NCBI RefSeq assembly: GCF_001983165.1
Contig: NZ_MNPU01000040.1
Location: 1 to 54,535 of the forward strand
DNA length: 54,535 nt
Direction: 5' to 3'
DNA from: Pseudomonas gessardii
GTDB taxonomy: Bacteria; Pseudomonadota; Gammaproteobacteria; Pseudomonadales; Pseudomonadaceae
The stretch's first letter is position 1, and each line of letters starts with the position of its first letter. The notes under the pieces were generated by a model that had not been told where the DNA came from, did not search any database, and saw only the letters and a program-made list of their open reading frames with translations. Positions 8,296 to 15,141 of the stretch are shown one piece after another. The position numbers and the translations under genes were made by a program.

Positions 8296-8961
8296 TCAGC
8301 GGCAACAATTCAGGCGGTAAGCCTCATAATTGCCCGAGTCGATGAGAACAAAACCGCCTAGGTCTCGATAGGTCGTTATTTCAGCAATCATCTTGTGTCG
8401 CGATTCAGAATTAACCAGGTCATAGGCAGAAACAAGAATCGAGCGCGTCGGATACACCGTTAATGCTTCCAACGCTTCTACGGGATCGAACTGTGTCTCG
8501 TGTGACGAAACAGACATGAAGACATTAGGAAGGGCAAGCGCACCGTCAGCTATCGTGGCTAACCGGACGGGCTTACCCTGAGGAGGTACAACGAGCCCGA
8601 TTTTCTTCTGCAGCAACTGAAAGCATGAGTGATCTGCTTCGCCCTGCCATGACCGGAAATCAACACTGCTGAAGTGACCATATGGGTACGGCGGATCACT
8701 GTCATCCAAAATGAGAGGGACGACCTTCTTTTGATATTTTTCTGCCAAGCTCAACTCGCCAGTGATGGTGTGCTTGTGAGCAAATGAGGAATATAGAGCA
8801 ACGACGCATTTCGCTTCTTTGAGATTTTCTGTAATCGCGACACTGAAGTCGCCAACTATCAAATCGTCTAGCCACACGCTCCAGGACGCGGAGAGGAGAT
8901 CGCGAACCTTCAGCGCTGTCTTGCTATTTTCTTTGGCATATATGATATAGACGTCCGCCAT
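8296..8961 (-). pseudogene. N-terminal half of TIR-TGT fusion gene, truncated by IS21
   Basis: The first 218 codons are host sequence; the last three (CCR) and the stop come from the insertion sequence. Residues 1 to about 122 are a TIR domain (VYIIYAKENS, WLDD, then GELSLAEKY with candidate catalytic Glu69). From about residue 131 a TGT-like barrel begins, ending at the active-site run LIDSGNYEAY (Asp208). The rest of the TGT barrel is at 4989-5717. The joined product would be about 460 residues. The TIR part alone is complete and might be made as a short protein. The gene follows the kinase gene by 73 bases. TIR fused to TGT is an unusual architecture. Confidence 0.8.
8308..8316. repeat. 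9-bp target-site repeat, right copy
   Basis: ATTCAGGCG matches the left copy at 5718-5726 exactly and lies directly outside the insertion-sequence terminus. Confidence 0.75.
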
Positions 8962-9034
8962 GGATCGATCTGGCCTCAGCTGGTTACATTCCGTTGCATG
9001 ACCCTGCGGGCGATGCCGATTATTGTTTTATCTT

Positions 9035-10189
9035 TCAGTGAGTGGCAGCGGCTTCGCCAGCAGCCCAGACTGCGAGGTACATTGCTGTCGTGAAGTCATC
9101 CGTTGTCTCTGTTGCAACGGTTAATACACTCGCGGCAGTAGTGCGCTCGTGGAGTGTGATGATCGGAATTGATCGGGCTCGGTCTTCTGCAATTCGTGCC
9201 AGGGACTCCACCGACAACTCATCATTTATTACCAAGGTCGCATCCGTATTCCAGCCAGCGTTTGCCACTTCAATCTGTGGACATGTCACATCAACACCCA
9301 GTTCGCGCAATGCAAACCGGGCTTCTTCCATCGTGTATCGCTGTCCTAGTGAATCAACACCACCTTCAAGACGAACCCTGCCACCTCTCCAAGATGAGAT
9401 AGGCTGACGTTGCTTGAGGATGGATTCATCAAACTCGAACGCACGGGTATCGCAATAGACAGATACCGACCGTGACGCCAGATCTGCAGCTTGGTGAGGC
9501 GGCAGTTCGCCTTGCGCCCAATGAACCGCAAATACGGCAGTAAATATGTCACCTGTTCCGATTTTAAAAACACTGCTGGAACGATAAGCCGGTATGTGTG
9601 AAATCTTGCCTACACCCTCGTAAACTGAGGCGCCACGTGCACCTTGTTTGATCACGACAACCTGTGCGCGTTGTTTTTTCAGCAGGTGTTGCGCCGCTAA
9701 GTGCAACTCATCGATTCCAGTTATCTGGCGCACTTCCAGTTCATTCATTACTAGGGCCAATTCTCTGGCCGTCGACCCATTGGCTCCAAACGATGGCGGG
9801 TTATGCCAGGTTTGCGGGTCGTATACGGCCCGATTCGCCGTGACCACCGCATCTCCCTCAAGAAAGCCGAAGCGCAAAACGGCGTTCCCAGTCACCGATA
9901 TCGAGTTTTCGCGGTTGATGGACGCGCGGGGTGGCTCAATATGGGGCGAAGAAAGGGGGTGGAAATACGCAAAGACTATTGGCGATGGCCTGGTAGCGGC
10001 ATGCGTGATGATTCCCTGCGACTCCAGCGAAACCAATGCGGAGCGATCAGCGGGGGAGGCATAAGTGGAAAACTCGACACCCGAAGCCAGTGCGTTGGCG
10101 GCCAAGGCAGCGCGACCTCCAGAGCCCAGCGTAGAGTCCCAGAACGGTACATCACATAACTCGCGATATAGACCACCAACGATGTGCAT
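9035..10189 (-). CDS. PfkB-family kinase with C-terminal deoxyribosyltransferase-like domain
   Basis: Residues 1 to about 260 of this 384-residue protein are a ribokinase/PfkB fold: HIVGGLYRE at the start, KQGARGASVY at 181-190 and GTGDIF at 211-216, with Asp214 as catalytic base. Residues about 270-384 resemble the start of a nucleoside 2-deoxyribosyltransferase (VRLEGG, SLGQRYTMEEARFALRELGVDV), though the usual catalytic glutamate region is not obvious. It probably phosphorylates a nucleoside or sugar. It is first in the operon that includes TIR-TGT, OGG, QueC and TIR genes. GAGG lies eight bases before the ATG at 10189; an upstream ATG at 10234 lacks one. The substrate is unknown. Confidence 0.72.
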   Translation of the reverse strand: MHIVGGLYRELCDVPFWDSTLGSGGRAALAANALASGVEFSTYASPADRSALVSLESQGIITHAATRPSPIVFAYFHPLSSPHIEPPRASINRENSISVTGNAVLRFGFLEGDAVVTANRAVYDPQTWHNPPSFGANGSTARELALVMNELEVRQITGIDELHLAAQHLLKKQRAQVVVIKQGARGASVYEGVGKISHIPAYRSSSVFKIGTGDIFTAVFAVHWAQGELPPHQAADLASRSVSVYCDTRAFEFDESILKQRQPISSWRGGRVRLEGGVDSLGQRYTMEEARFALRELGVDVTCPQIEVANAGWNTDATLVINDELSVESLARIAEDRARSIPIITLHERTTAASVLTVATETTDDFTTAMYLAVWAAGEAAATH

Positions 10190-10587
10190 TCCGTGCCCTC
10201 GGTCAGTCTTACGTCGGATCGGCAGCCAATGCATCGCTTCAGAGACTGAAGTTCAGATGATTTGCTCTTTAACGCATATCGCATCATGCCCTACAAAAAA
10301 AGCCTGAAAACCAGCAGCCACATAGTCGCTGCGCGGCGAACGACAACGATCGTCGATTGACACTTCGGTCGATCAAGCTCACGTCCTCGAGGCCCGATGA
10401 TGCTGCACGAGTATAGGTGTCATGATGATATTATCGTCAAGCAGGGCGCCCCAAAAAACTTTGAGACTAAGCCAATCAACCATCGAACTCTATGAGCTCC
10501 TGGAGAGCGGCAACGGAACGGTTCAGTAATGAGCGCTGCCCCGAGTTGATTGTGCATGTCGAGCACCCAATGGGATGCTACGGAGAT
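10190..10587. other. Intergenic region between relaxase gene and defence operon
   Basis: About 400 bases without a gene. Transcription of the kinase-TIR-TGT operon must start here on the minus strand, but no clear sigma-70 boxes stand out. Short open stretches (around 10450-10600, plus strand) could be gene remnants left by earlier cargo exchange; I do not recognise them. In related elements the integrase gene follows the relaxase gene, so this is a boundary of the variable cargo slot. Confidence 0.4.
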
Positions 10588-12318
10588 TTAAGCTTTTTCG
10601 AGCTTAAGAAAGGGATTATCGGTAGGTACGGCCGCAGCTTTGAACAATAGTGCTGGTTCTTCTAGCAAATAGCCTTTGAGTTTTGCCTTCTTACGGGGAC
10701 CTTCGACCTGACAAGCCCAGATATTTAGACCGTCGTCACGCTTCCTGTGGACCTTCAATTTTTCGAATTGCTTCTGCACCCAACGCCATTCTTCAGTCTC
10801 TTGATTGGCACCCTGAGAGATACCAGGGAACTCCTGCGCATAGCGTTGGAAGAGACCAGGCGTGACCAGAAATACGCTGCCACTCACCGTGTGGATTTTG
10901 GCCTTGCTGTCATTGATGACCAGTTTGTGGCTCAGGATGCTTTCCTTGACCCAATTCAAGAATGCCTGGCCAGGGTTATTCGAAGGAGGATTTGAGATTT
11001 CGAGAGCGTTTGCTGACGGTGCATCACGTGCCTCGGGTTCTGCCATTTCGAACATATCCAGCAACGCTCCTAAGTAGTCGGCATCTTCCGTGGCTACGGG
11101 ATCTGGCTGTGATGGGCTTTGATCTGATCCTCTACTGACAACCTTGGGTGCTAGTGGCGATGCCGGAGCGTCAGTTGAGTGGTCATCGACTGCGAAGCTT
11201 ACCGTTCCGCTGAAAGCTTCAGGTCGGTCTTCGTTCGCCCAAATCAACGCCGGTTGAAGGCGCAGAAAGGTAAAGCTCTGCTGCCAGTTTCCCTGCGTGA
11301 CAAGCGCAGTCCAGATGGCTTTGCCTTCCGGCGTGGACTCAACCAATCCATGCGATTGCAGTTCGTCGAACACAGCAATGTTGGACGACGGAATGCCTTC
11401 TATCGCTTGTGAAAGCAAATAAGCTCGGAGTTTGTCCGTGACTGCCTTACTAACCAACCACAGGGAGTCCTGGGTCAGCCATCCCGCGGCCCCTGGCTGG
11501 TTGAGTTTCAGCTCGTGCTGAACGAGATGACGCAGTCCGCTGATCAAGTGATGTTGCAGCGTATGAATCGGCGCTTGCAACGCCTTGCTTGGGTTGCCAC
11601 CGATGTTCTGTGCGGTGGAGACCCGGTCGGCTTGAATCACCAACTCGCCCAGCACGCCGGCGCGTTCATACTGGCCGGCTAGGACATACAGCAGACTCGC
11701 CCACAGCGGCGGAAAGCCACTCAGCCAATCGAGGATCGGTCGGTTGAGAATCTGGGTGTAGAGCAAGCCTGCGGCGGCGCCGTGCAGGTGATAGTCGCGA
11801 CCTTTGAGGTAGCGAAAGCGGTAGGGCTGATCCAGGGGACCCTGCCAAGGATGCCAAACACGGCCATCCTGGCGTTCGACTAGCAGGTCCACGGCGATCT
11901 TGCCGATGTCATGCAGAAGGGCACCATAAGCAATACCCGCCGACCAGGCATCGGTCTGGGCGGCTTGGTCTTCGGGCGCAGCGCCGGTTGGCAGCAGATA
12001 CGACTGACGCAGTTTCAAACTGCAAGCGACCAGTTCCAGTCCATGGTCGAGCATGCCGCCAAGGTAAGCATGGTGGTGCGTCTCGCTGGCAGGCAGTTGC
12101 TGGACCTGTTCGGCGTAGCGATGGATCGGATTTATATAGAGCTGGGTGAACTGCGCGTGGGAGAGGGCGGTGTACTGCCAGATGCGGTCGAGCAACTGGC
12201 GGCGGTGTTCCGCGGCTAACAAACTGTGAGCCGACTCGATGGGCAGGTAACCTTCGGCGACGTTGACGGTCGGTGGCGGAGGGGGCTTCTGCCTTTTGCG
12301 GCGAAACAGGCTGAGCAT
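10588..12318 (-). CDS. traI: MobH-family relaxase (TraI_2 type)
   Basis: This relaxase of 576 residues should nick the transfer origin and lead the DNA through the mating channel. The N-terminal TraI_2 domain has the MobH signature HHHAYLGGMLDHGLE (His81-83, His92) followed by the metal-binding HD pair at 136-137 (LLHDIGK). A C-terminal winged-helix region occupies about 450-550. The length fits ICEclc/PAGI-2 relaxases. It lies alone on the minus strand. No transfer-origin sequence could be assigned beside it. Confidence 0.9.
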   Translation of the reverse strand: MLSLFRRKRQKPPPPPTVNVAEGYLPIESAHSLLAAEHRRQLLDRIWQYTALSHAQFTQLYINPIHRYAEQVQQLPASETHHHAYLGGMLDHGLELVACSLKLRQSYLLPTGAAPEDQAAQTDAWSAGIAYGALLHDIGKIAVDLLVERQDGRVWHPWQGPLDQPYRFRYLKGRDYHLHGAAAGLLYTQILNRPILDWLSGFPPLWASLLYVLAGQYERAGVLGELVIQADRVSTAQNIGGNPSKALQAPIHTLQHHLISGLRHLVQHELKLNQPGAAGWLTQDSLWLVSKAVTDKLRAYLLSQAIEGIPSSNIAVFDELQSHGLVESTPEGKAIWTALVTQGNWQQSFTFLRLQPALIWANEDRPEAFSGTVSFAVDDHSTDAPASPLAPKVVSRGSDQSPSQPDPVATEDADYLGALLDMFEMAEPEARDAPSANALEISNPPSNNPGQAFLNWVKESILSHKLVINDSKAKIHTVSGSVFLVTPGLFQRYAQEFPGISQGANQETEEWRWVQKQFEKLKVHRKRDDGLNIWACQVEGPRKKAKLKGYLLEEPALLFKAAAVPTDNPFLKLEKA

Positions 12319-12540
12319 CGTGATCTCCGGGAAGTGGCTGGGTCATTGGCCTTTTAGCCTTTTCGGATAGCGCTCTTACCCTTGAGTGCCCATTCCCTTC
12401 CAACCCTTACCCGTCCTTTTGGCTCGTGTCCCTTTGTGAGGCAATCGGAATATGGATACTGCTAGGCATCATTTTTTTGGGGGCTAGTACGGAAAAGAAA
12501 AGAGTCGGTACACTGCGGTGCCTATTTTTTGGGTCTTGCC

Positions 12541-12735
12541 ATGAACCTTACTGACGCCACGCTCGTGCTGCTGCTCGCGGCACGTATCCATGGGACCGAC
12601 GAAGCCGTCAGGGCCTCGGCGAAGAGCGTGGTCAAGAAGTTACCGCGCAGTAAACGCGATCTGATCTACAAGGTGATCGACAGCCGGAGTCCGCTCGAGC
12701 TGGTGGATTTTCTGGCGCAGAACCTGGATACATAA
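12541..12735 (+). CDS. Small ICE protein of unknown function (64 aa)
   Basis: The 64-residue frame starts MNLTDATLVLLLAARIHG and is mostly helical with a basic middle (KKLPRSKRD). It is one of few plus-strand genes in the conjugation region and is divergent from the relaxase gene, with 222 bases between them. It could be a regulator of the relaxase. I do not recognise a domain. The start at 12541 is chosen over a TTG twelve bases earlier. Confidence 0.55.
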   Translation: MNLTDATLVLLLAARIHGTDEAVRASAKSVVKKLPRSKRDLIYKVIDSRSPLELVDFLAQNLDT

Positions 12736-12807
12736 CGGCATGCTGCGGGTGTGCGCCCCTCTCTTTTTCTTTGCGTGAGGGGCCCGCCGTCTGTTTTCTG
12801 GAAACAG

Positions 12808-12836
12808 AAAAAAGGGCTCAACTCGCGTTGGGCCCT
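12808..12836 (-). terminator. Intrinsic terminator after the ardC-like gene
   Basis: Read on the minus strand, a 10-bp stem (arms 12827-12836 and 12813-12822, one G-T pair) with loop GCGA is followed directly by six T residues. It lies 30 bases past the stop at 12866, a good Rho-independent terminator. Confidence 0.8.
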
Positions 12837-12865
12837 GTGAAGCGTTTGCAGCGGTGAGGTAACGA

Positions 12866-13825
12866 TCAAGCTCCATCGTTCATGCATAGTGAGTCATCCA
12901 AGACCGCTTGCTTCAGTTGCTGCTCCAGGTTGAGTACATACTCCGAGGCGCTTCGGGCCTGGCCACTGGCGCGGAAGATCGCGCGTTTGTCAGCCTTGAG
13001 CAGGCCGAGCCAGGAGTCAATGTAGCCCTCGTGCCTAAGTTCTCCCTGTATACCGGTGTAGGCACATAAAAACGCAGCGCCCATCTCGGCGATCAACTCC
13101 TCAAACGCGTAGCCTGGCGAGCCGAACGGACAGGCTGACGTCATGCCTTCGCGCTGCAACCGAGAGTGATGCCCGGTCCAGTGCGTCAGCTCATGAAGTG
13201 CCGTGGCGTAGTACCCGCCTTCATCGTGAAATTGTGCTTTTGTCGGCAGTTGGATGAGATCCCTGATCGGGTGGTAAAAGGCTTCGTCGGCAGGCCGATG
13301 AACGATGCGTGCACCTGAACTTAATAGCAGATTTTCCGCGGCGCTGTTGGGCTGGAAGGGATCACTCTGTTCCGTCTCGAGCAGGGTTTCATTGAGCATT
13401 TCGAGCCCCTCCGTTTGCTCGATGTTGAACAGAAAATGTGTCCTGAGAATGCCGAAGTGAGCGACCTTGGGTTGACCGTTTTCATCGAGTACGGGTTGGC
13501 CTGACTCGGTCTGTTCCTCGCGCTCCATCGGCTTGTAGAGCACCGCCAGAGTGCTGTGCTCACCCTTACGAATGTGCCCACCGGTCTTTTTGGCTTGGTT
13601 GAAGGTCAGCCAACGATCTTGAGTGAACCCCTGCAACCTGGCCTCGGCCCAGAGCAGCGGTAAATTGATGCCCGAATACGGACGTCGTGTGATGGCGTTG
13701 ACGGGGTAGGGTTGATGACCGATGTAAGCGGAGCCACTTGAGGACCAGGGTTTGATCCAGGGAGCAACGCCTTGGTCTAACGCGGTAACGATCTTGTCAG
13801 TTACGTCTTGGTAGATATCGCGCAT
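12866..13825 (-). CDS. ardC: ArdC-like antirestriction protein with zincin domain
   Basis: The 319-residue protein has an N-terminal DUF1738 single-stranded DNA-binding domain (residues 1 to about 130) and a C-terminal zinc protease-like domain with HELTHW at 211-216 and a downstream EELIAE. ArdC proteins protect incoming single-stranded plasmid DNA against restriction. GAGGAAATT lies just upstream of the ATG at 13825, which decides the start; an open extension to 13951 has no such site. The leader contains a CGGGG/CCCCG hairpin shared with three other genes in the element. Confidence 0.88.
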   Translation of the reverse strand: MRDIYQDVTDKIVTALDQGVAPWIKPWSSSGSAYIGHQPYPVNAITRRPYSGINLPLLWAEARLQGFTQDRWLTFNQAKKTGGHIRKGEHSTLAVLYKPMEREEQTESGQPVLDENGQPKVAHFGILRTHFLFNIEQTEGLEMLNETLLETEQSDPFQPNSAAENLLLSSGARIVHRPADEAFYHPIRDLIQLPTKAQFHDEGGYYATALHELTHWTGHHSRLQREGMTSACPFGSPGYAFEELIAEMGAAFLCAYTGIQGELRHEGYIDSWLGLLKADKRAIFRASGQARSASEYVLNLEQQLKQAVLDDSLCMNDGA

Positions 13826-13861
13826 GGCAATTTCCTCGAGAGAAAACGGAGGAACGCCTTG

Positions 13862-13890
13862 CCCGTCGGGGGAGGGTTCCCCGGTTGGGT
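13862..13890 (-). promoter_or_regulatory. G4/C4 leader hairpin upstream of ardC-like gene
   Basis: CGGGG (13867-13871) and CCCCG (13879-13883) can pair, 42-58 bases upstream of the start codon. On the minus strand the stem is preceded by CCCA and followed by GGGCAAGG. The same layout occurs upstream of the genes at 14286, 37197 and 38208. Confidence 0.45.
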
Positions 13891-13956
13891 GATGGGTTGG
13901 ATTGATGCAGGTCTTGCATGCCGCCCGAATGTGGAGGTGGGCGCCGCCCATTGCGC

Positions 13957-14286
13957 TTAGCGCTGGTGTTCTCCTGCAAGCGCTATCAGCAAGGCGGCAG
14001 GCTGACCCGGTTCTTGGAGTAGGCTCAGACTCAATTGCAGCAACGGGTCGTGGTGTAAGTGATCGGTTGGTTCAATGTGGATTACCTCGAACAGCACGTA
14101 GGGCTTGTGTGGATAGGCCAGGTGGGCTTCGAAGGCTGCGCGCAATACGTGGCTCAACCGATCGACCTGCAGCTTCTCAGCGTGATCGGATTGCTCGAGC
14201 AGTACTGCGCGTTGCCACGCGCCAGGGGTGAACACGATGGGCAACCGAAGGGTGTTCAGTGTTTGCGGTGTAAGTGAGTCGGGCAT
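13957..14286 (-). CDS. ICE-conserved protein of unknown function (109 aa)
   Basis: A soluble 109-residue protein with no motif I recognise (starts MPDSLTPQTLNTLRLPIVF). It lies 131 bases upstream of the ardC-like gene on the same strand and probably shares its transcript. Its own leader holds a strong hairpin and, further upstream, a structured RNA-like element also found before the DUF3577 gene. That leader suggests regulated expression early in transfer. Confidence 0.6.
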   Translation of the reverse strand: MPDSLTPQTLNTLRLPIVFTPGAWQRAVLLEQSDHAEKLQVDRLSHVLRAAFEAHLAYPHKPYVLFEVIHIEPTDHLHHDPLLQLSLSLLQEPGQPAALLIALAGEHQR

Positions 14287-14325
14287 GGTATGTCTCTGTT
14301 GAATACGCGAAGAAACCTGCCCTGT

Positions 14326-14345
14326 GCGGGGAAAGATTTCCCCGC
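14326..14345 (-). promoter_or_regulatory. Perfect G4/C4 leader hairpin upstream of the 109-aa gene
   Basis: GCGGGGAAA (14326-14334) and TTTCCCCGC (14337-14345) form a perfect 9-bp stem with a 2-base spacer, 40-60 bases before the start codon. CCCA precedes it and AGGGCAGG follows it on the minus strand, as at the ardC leader. Confidence 0.55.
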
Positions 14346-14414
14346 AGTGGGTTGAAGAAAATCAAGAGGGCTTATCTCACGAGCAGCGCTCGAAAGGCGC
14401 TCAGGAGAGCAGTA

Positions 14415-14548
14415 GGCGTTCATCATCGTAGCAACGGTCACCGTGCGAGCCACCGAACGCTAATCGCACTTGGGGAGAACCATCATCGAAGTGACGGAGC
14501 CTTGAAGGTTCTGGCTACCTGGGAAAGTGCTGTCGATAACAGCGATCC
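14415..14548 (-). ncRNA. Structured RNA-like leader element, copy 1
   Basis: About 134 bases closely similar to 38410-38540 on the same strand. Shared parts, in minus-strand order: a GCTGT/ACAGC hairpin, CCCAGGTAGC, a loop GAACCTTCAAGG, the hairpin GTGCGA/TCGCAC enclosing AGCGTTCGG, and GATGA near the end. The loop GAACC can pair with a downstream GGTTC, giving a pseudoknot. It starts 129 bases upstream of the 109-aa gene. It may belong to the radC or STAXI RNA motifs reported near ICE genes; the assignment is from memory. Confidence 0.6.
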
Positions 14549-14742
14549 GTACCTTGTATTTAGCTGGACGATTTATCTGGGTCAATCACTGTAGATAGGC
14601 TTTTTCACGGGGCTTGTCTTCTGTCTTCCAGTGAAGATTTTTTCGGCTGGGCAAACTGATAAACGGTCAGGCACGGACAGTTTTCAGTAGTAGGCTGTTA
14701 CTCCTGTCTCAACCATGAAAACGCTCAGAAGAGTGCGAGAGC

Positions 14743-15141
14743 ATGCCGACTCAGCAACCTGTTCAGAATTCACGTGGCCACAGCTGGGCGTACGCATGTG
14801 GCACGTCGGTAAAGCGTGGTTATCGCAAATTGCAAGCGTTTGAGTCCCGCCTGGCTGAGCGTGCGGTGACGGCAGGTATGCCCGCAGGTAAATTACTTGT
14901 TCGCGGGAGCTTTCTGATTGCCAAACTGGCATTGATCGGAGGATTGCTCTTTGTCAGTGTTTGGCTGGTTACTTTTTTTGTGATGATGCTGGCTGTCATC
15001 ACTTTGCTATGGTTCAGGGCTTTTGTTGGTTCCGATCATCAAGAGGAAAGTCCAGGGCCAGACTACCTAGGTGCTGATCTCTACATCGGTGACTTCGATG
15101 ACAATGGGCATTATATAGGCGACAGCAAGTCATCTAATTGA
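14743..15141 (+). CDS. DUF3742-family ICE protein
   Basis: This 132-residue protein has a basic N-terminal half and two adjacent hydrophobic helices at about 57-92 (SFLIAKLALIGGLLFVSVW and the following run), then an acidic tail with DLYIGDFDDNGHYIGD. DUF3742 proteins occupy this place, convergent with the TraG-type gene, in ICEclc-class elements. Its 3' end overlaps the convergent TraG-N gene by 12 bases. Function unknown; probably membrane-bound. Confidence 0.75.
   Translation: MPTQQPVQNSRGHSWAYACGTSVKRGYRKLQAFESRLAERAVTAGMPAGKLLVRGSFLIAKLALIGGLLFVSVWLVTFFVMMLAVITLLWFRAFVGSDHQEESPGPDYLGADLYIGDFDDNGHYIGDSKSSN

Larger units (their letters stand above)
5727..8307 (-). mobile_element. IS21-family insertion sequence (2581 bp)
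   Basis: The element begins TGTCGGCGCTGATTGAAAAC and, read from the other end, TGTTGCCGCTGACCGAAAAC. The two ends match at 22 of 26 bases. A second internal copy of the GAAAA(C/T)TGACCC block sits about 25 bases inside each end, the multiple terminal repeats typical of IS21. It carries istA and istB in overlapping frames on the minus strand, the same direction as the host operon. It splits a TIR-TGT gene after codon 218. Confidence 0.9.

Noticed and set aside
5730..8303. CGGC as a 4-bp target duplication for the IS21 element
   Set aside because: It gives unequal ends and does not restore the host frame. The 9-bp ATTCAGGCG repeat gives matching 26-base ends and an open join.
3695..10189. Search for a CD-NTase, HORMA, TRIP13 or E1/E2/JAB gene in the deazaguanine operon
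   Set aside because: No protein in the region has a GS-x-D/E-type nucleotidyltransferase motif or those partner folds, so a standard CBASS label was not used.
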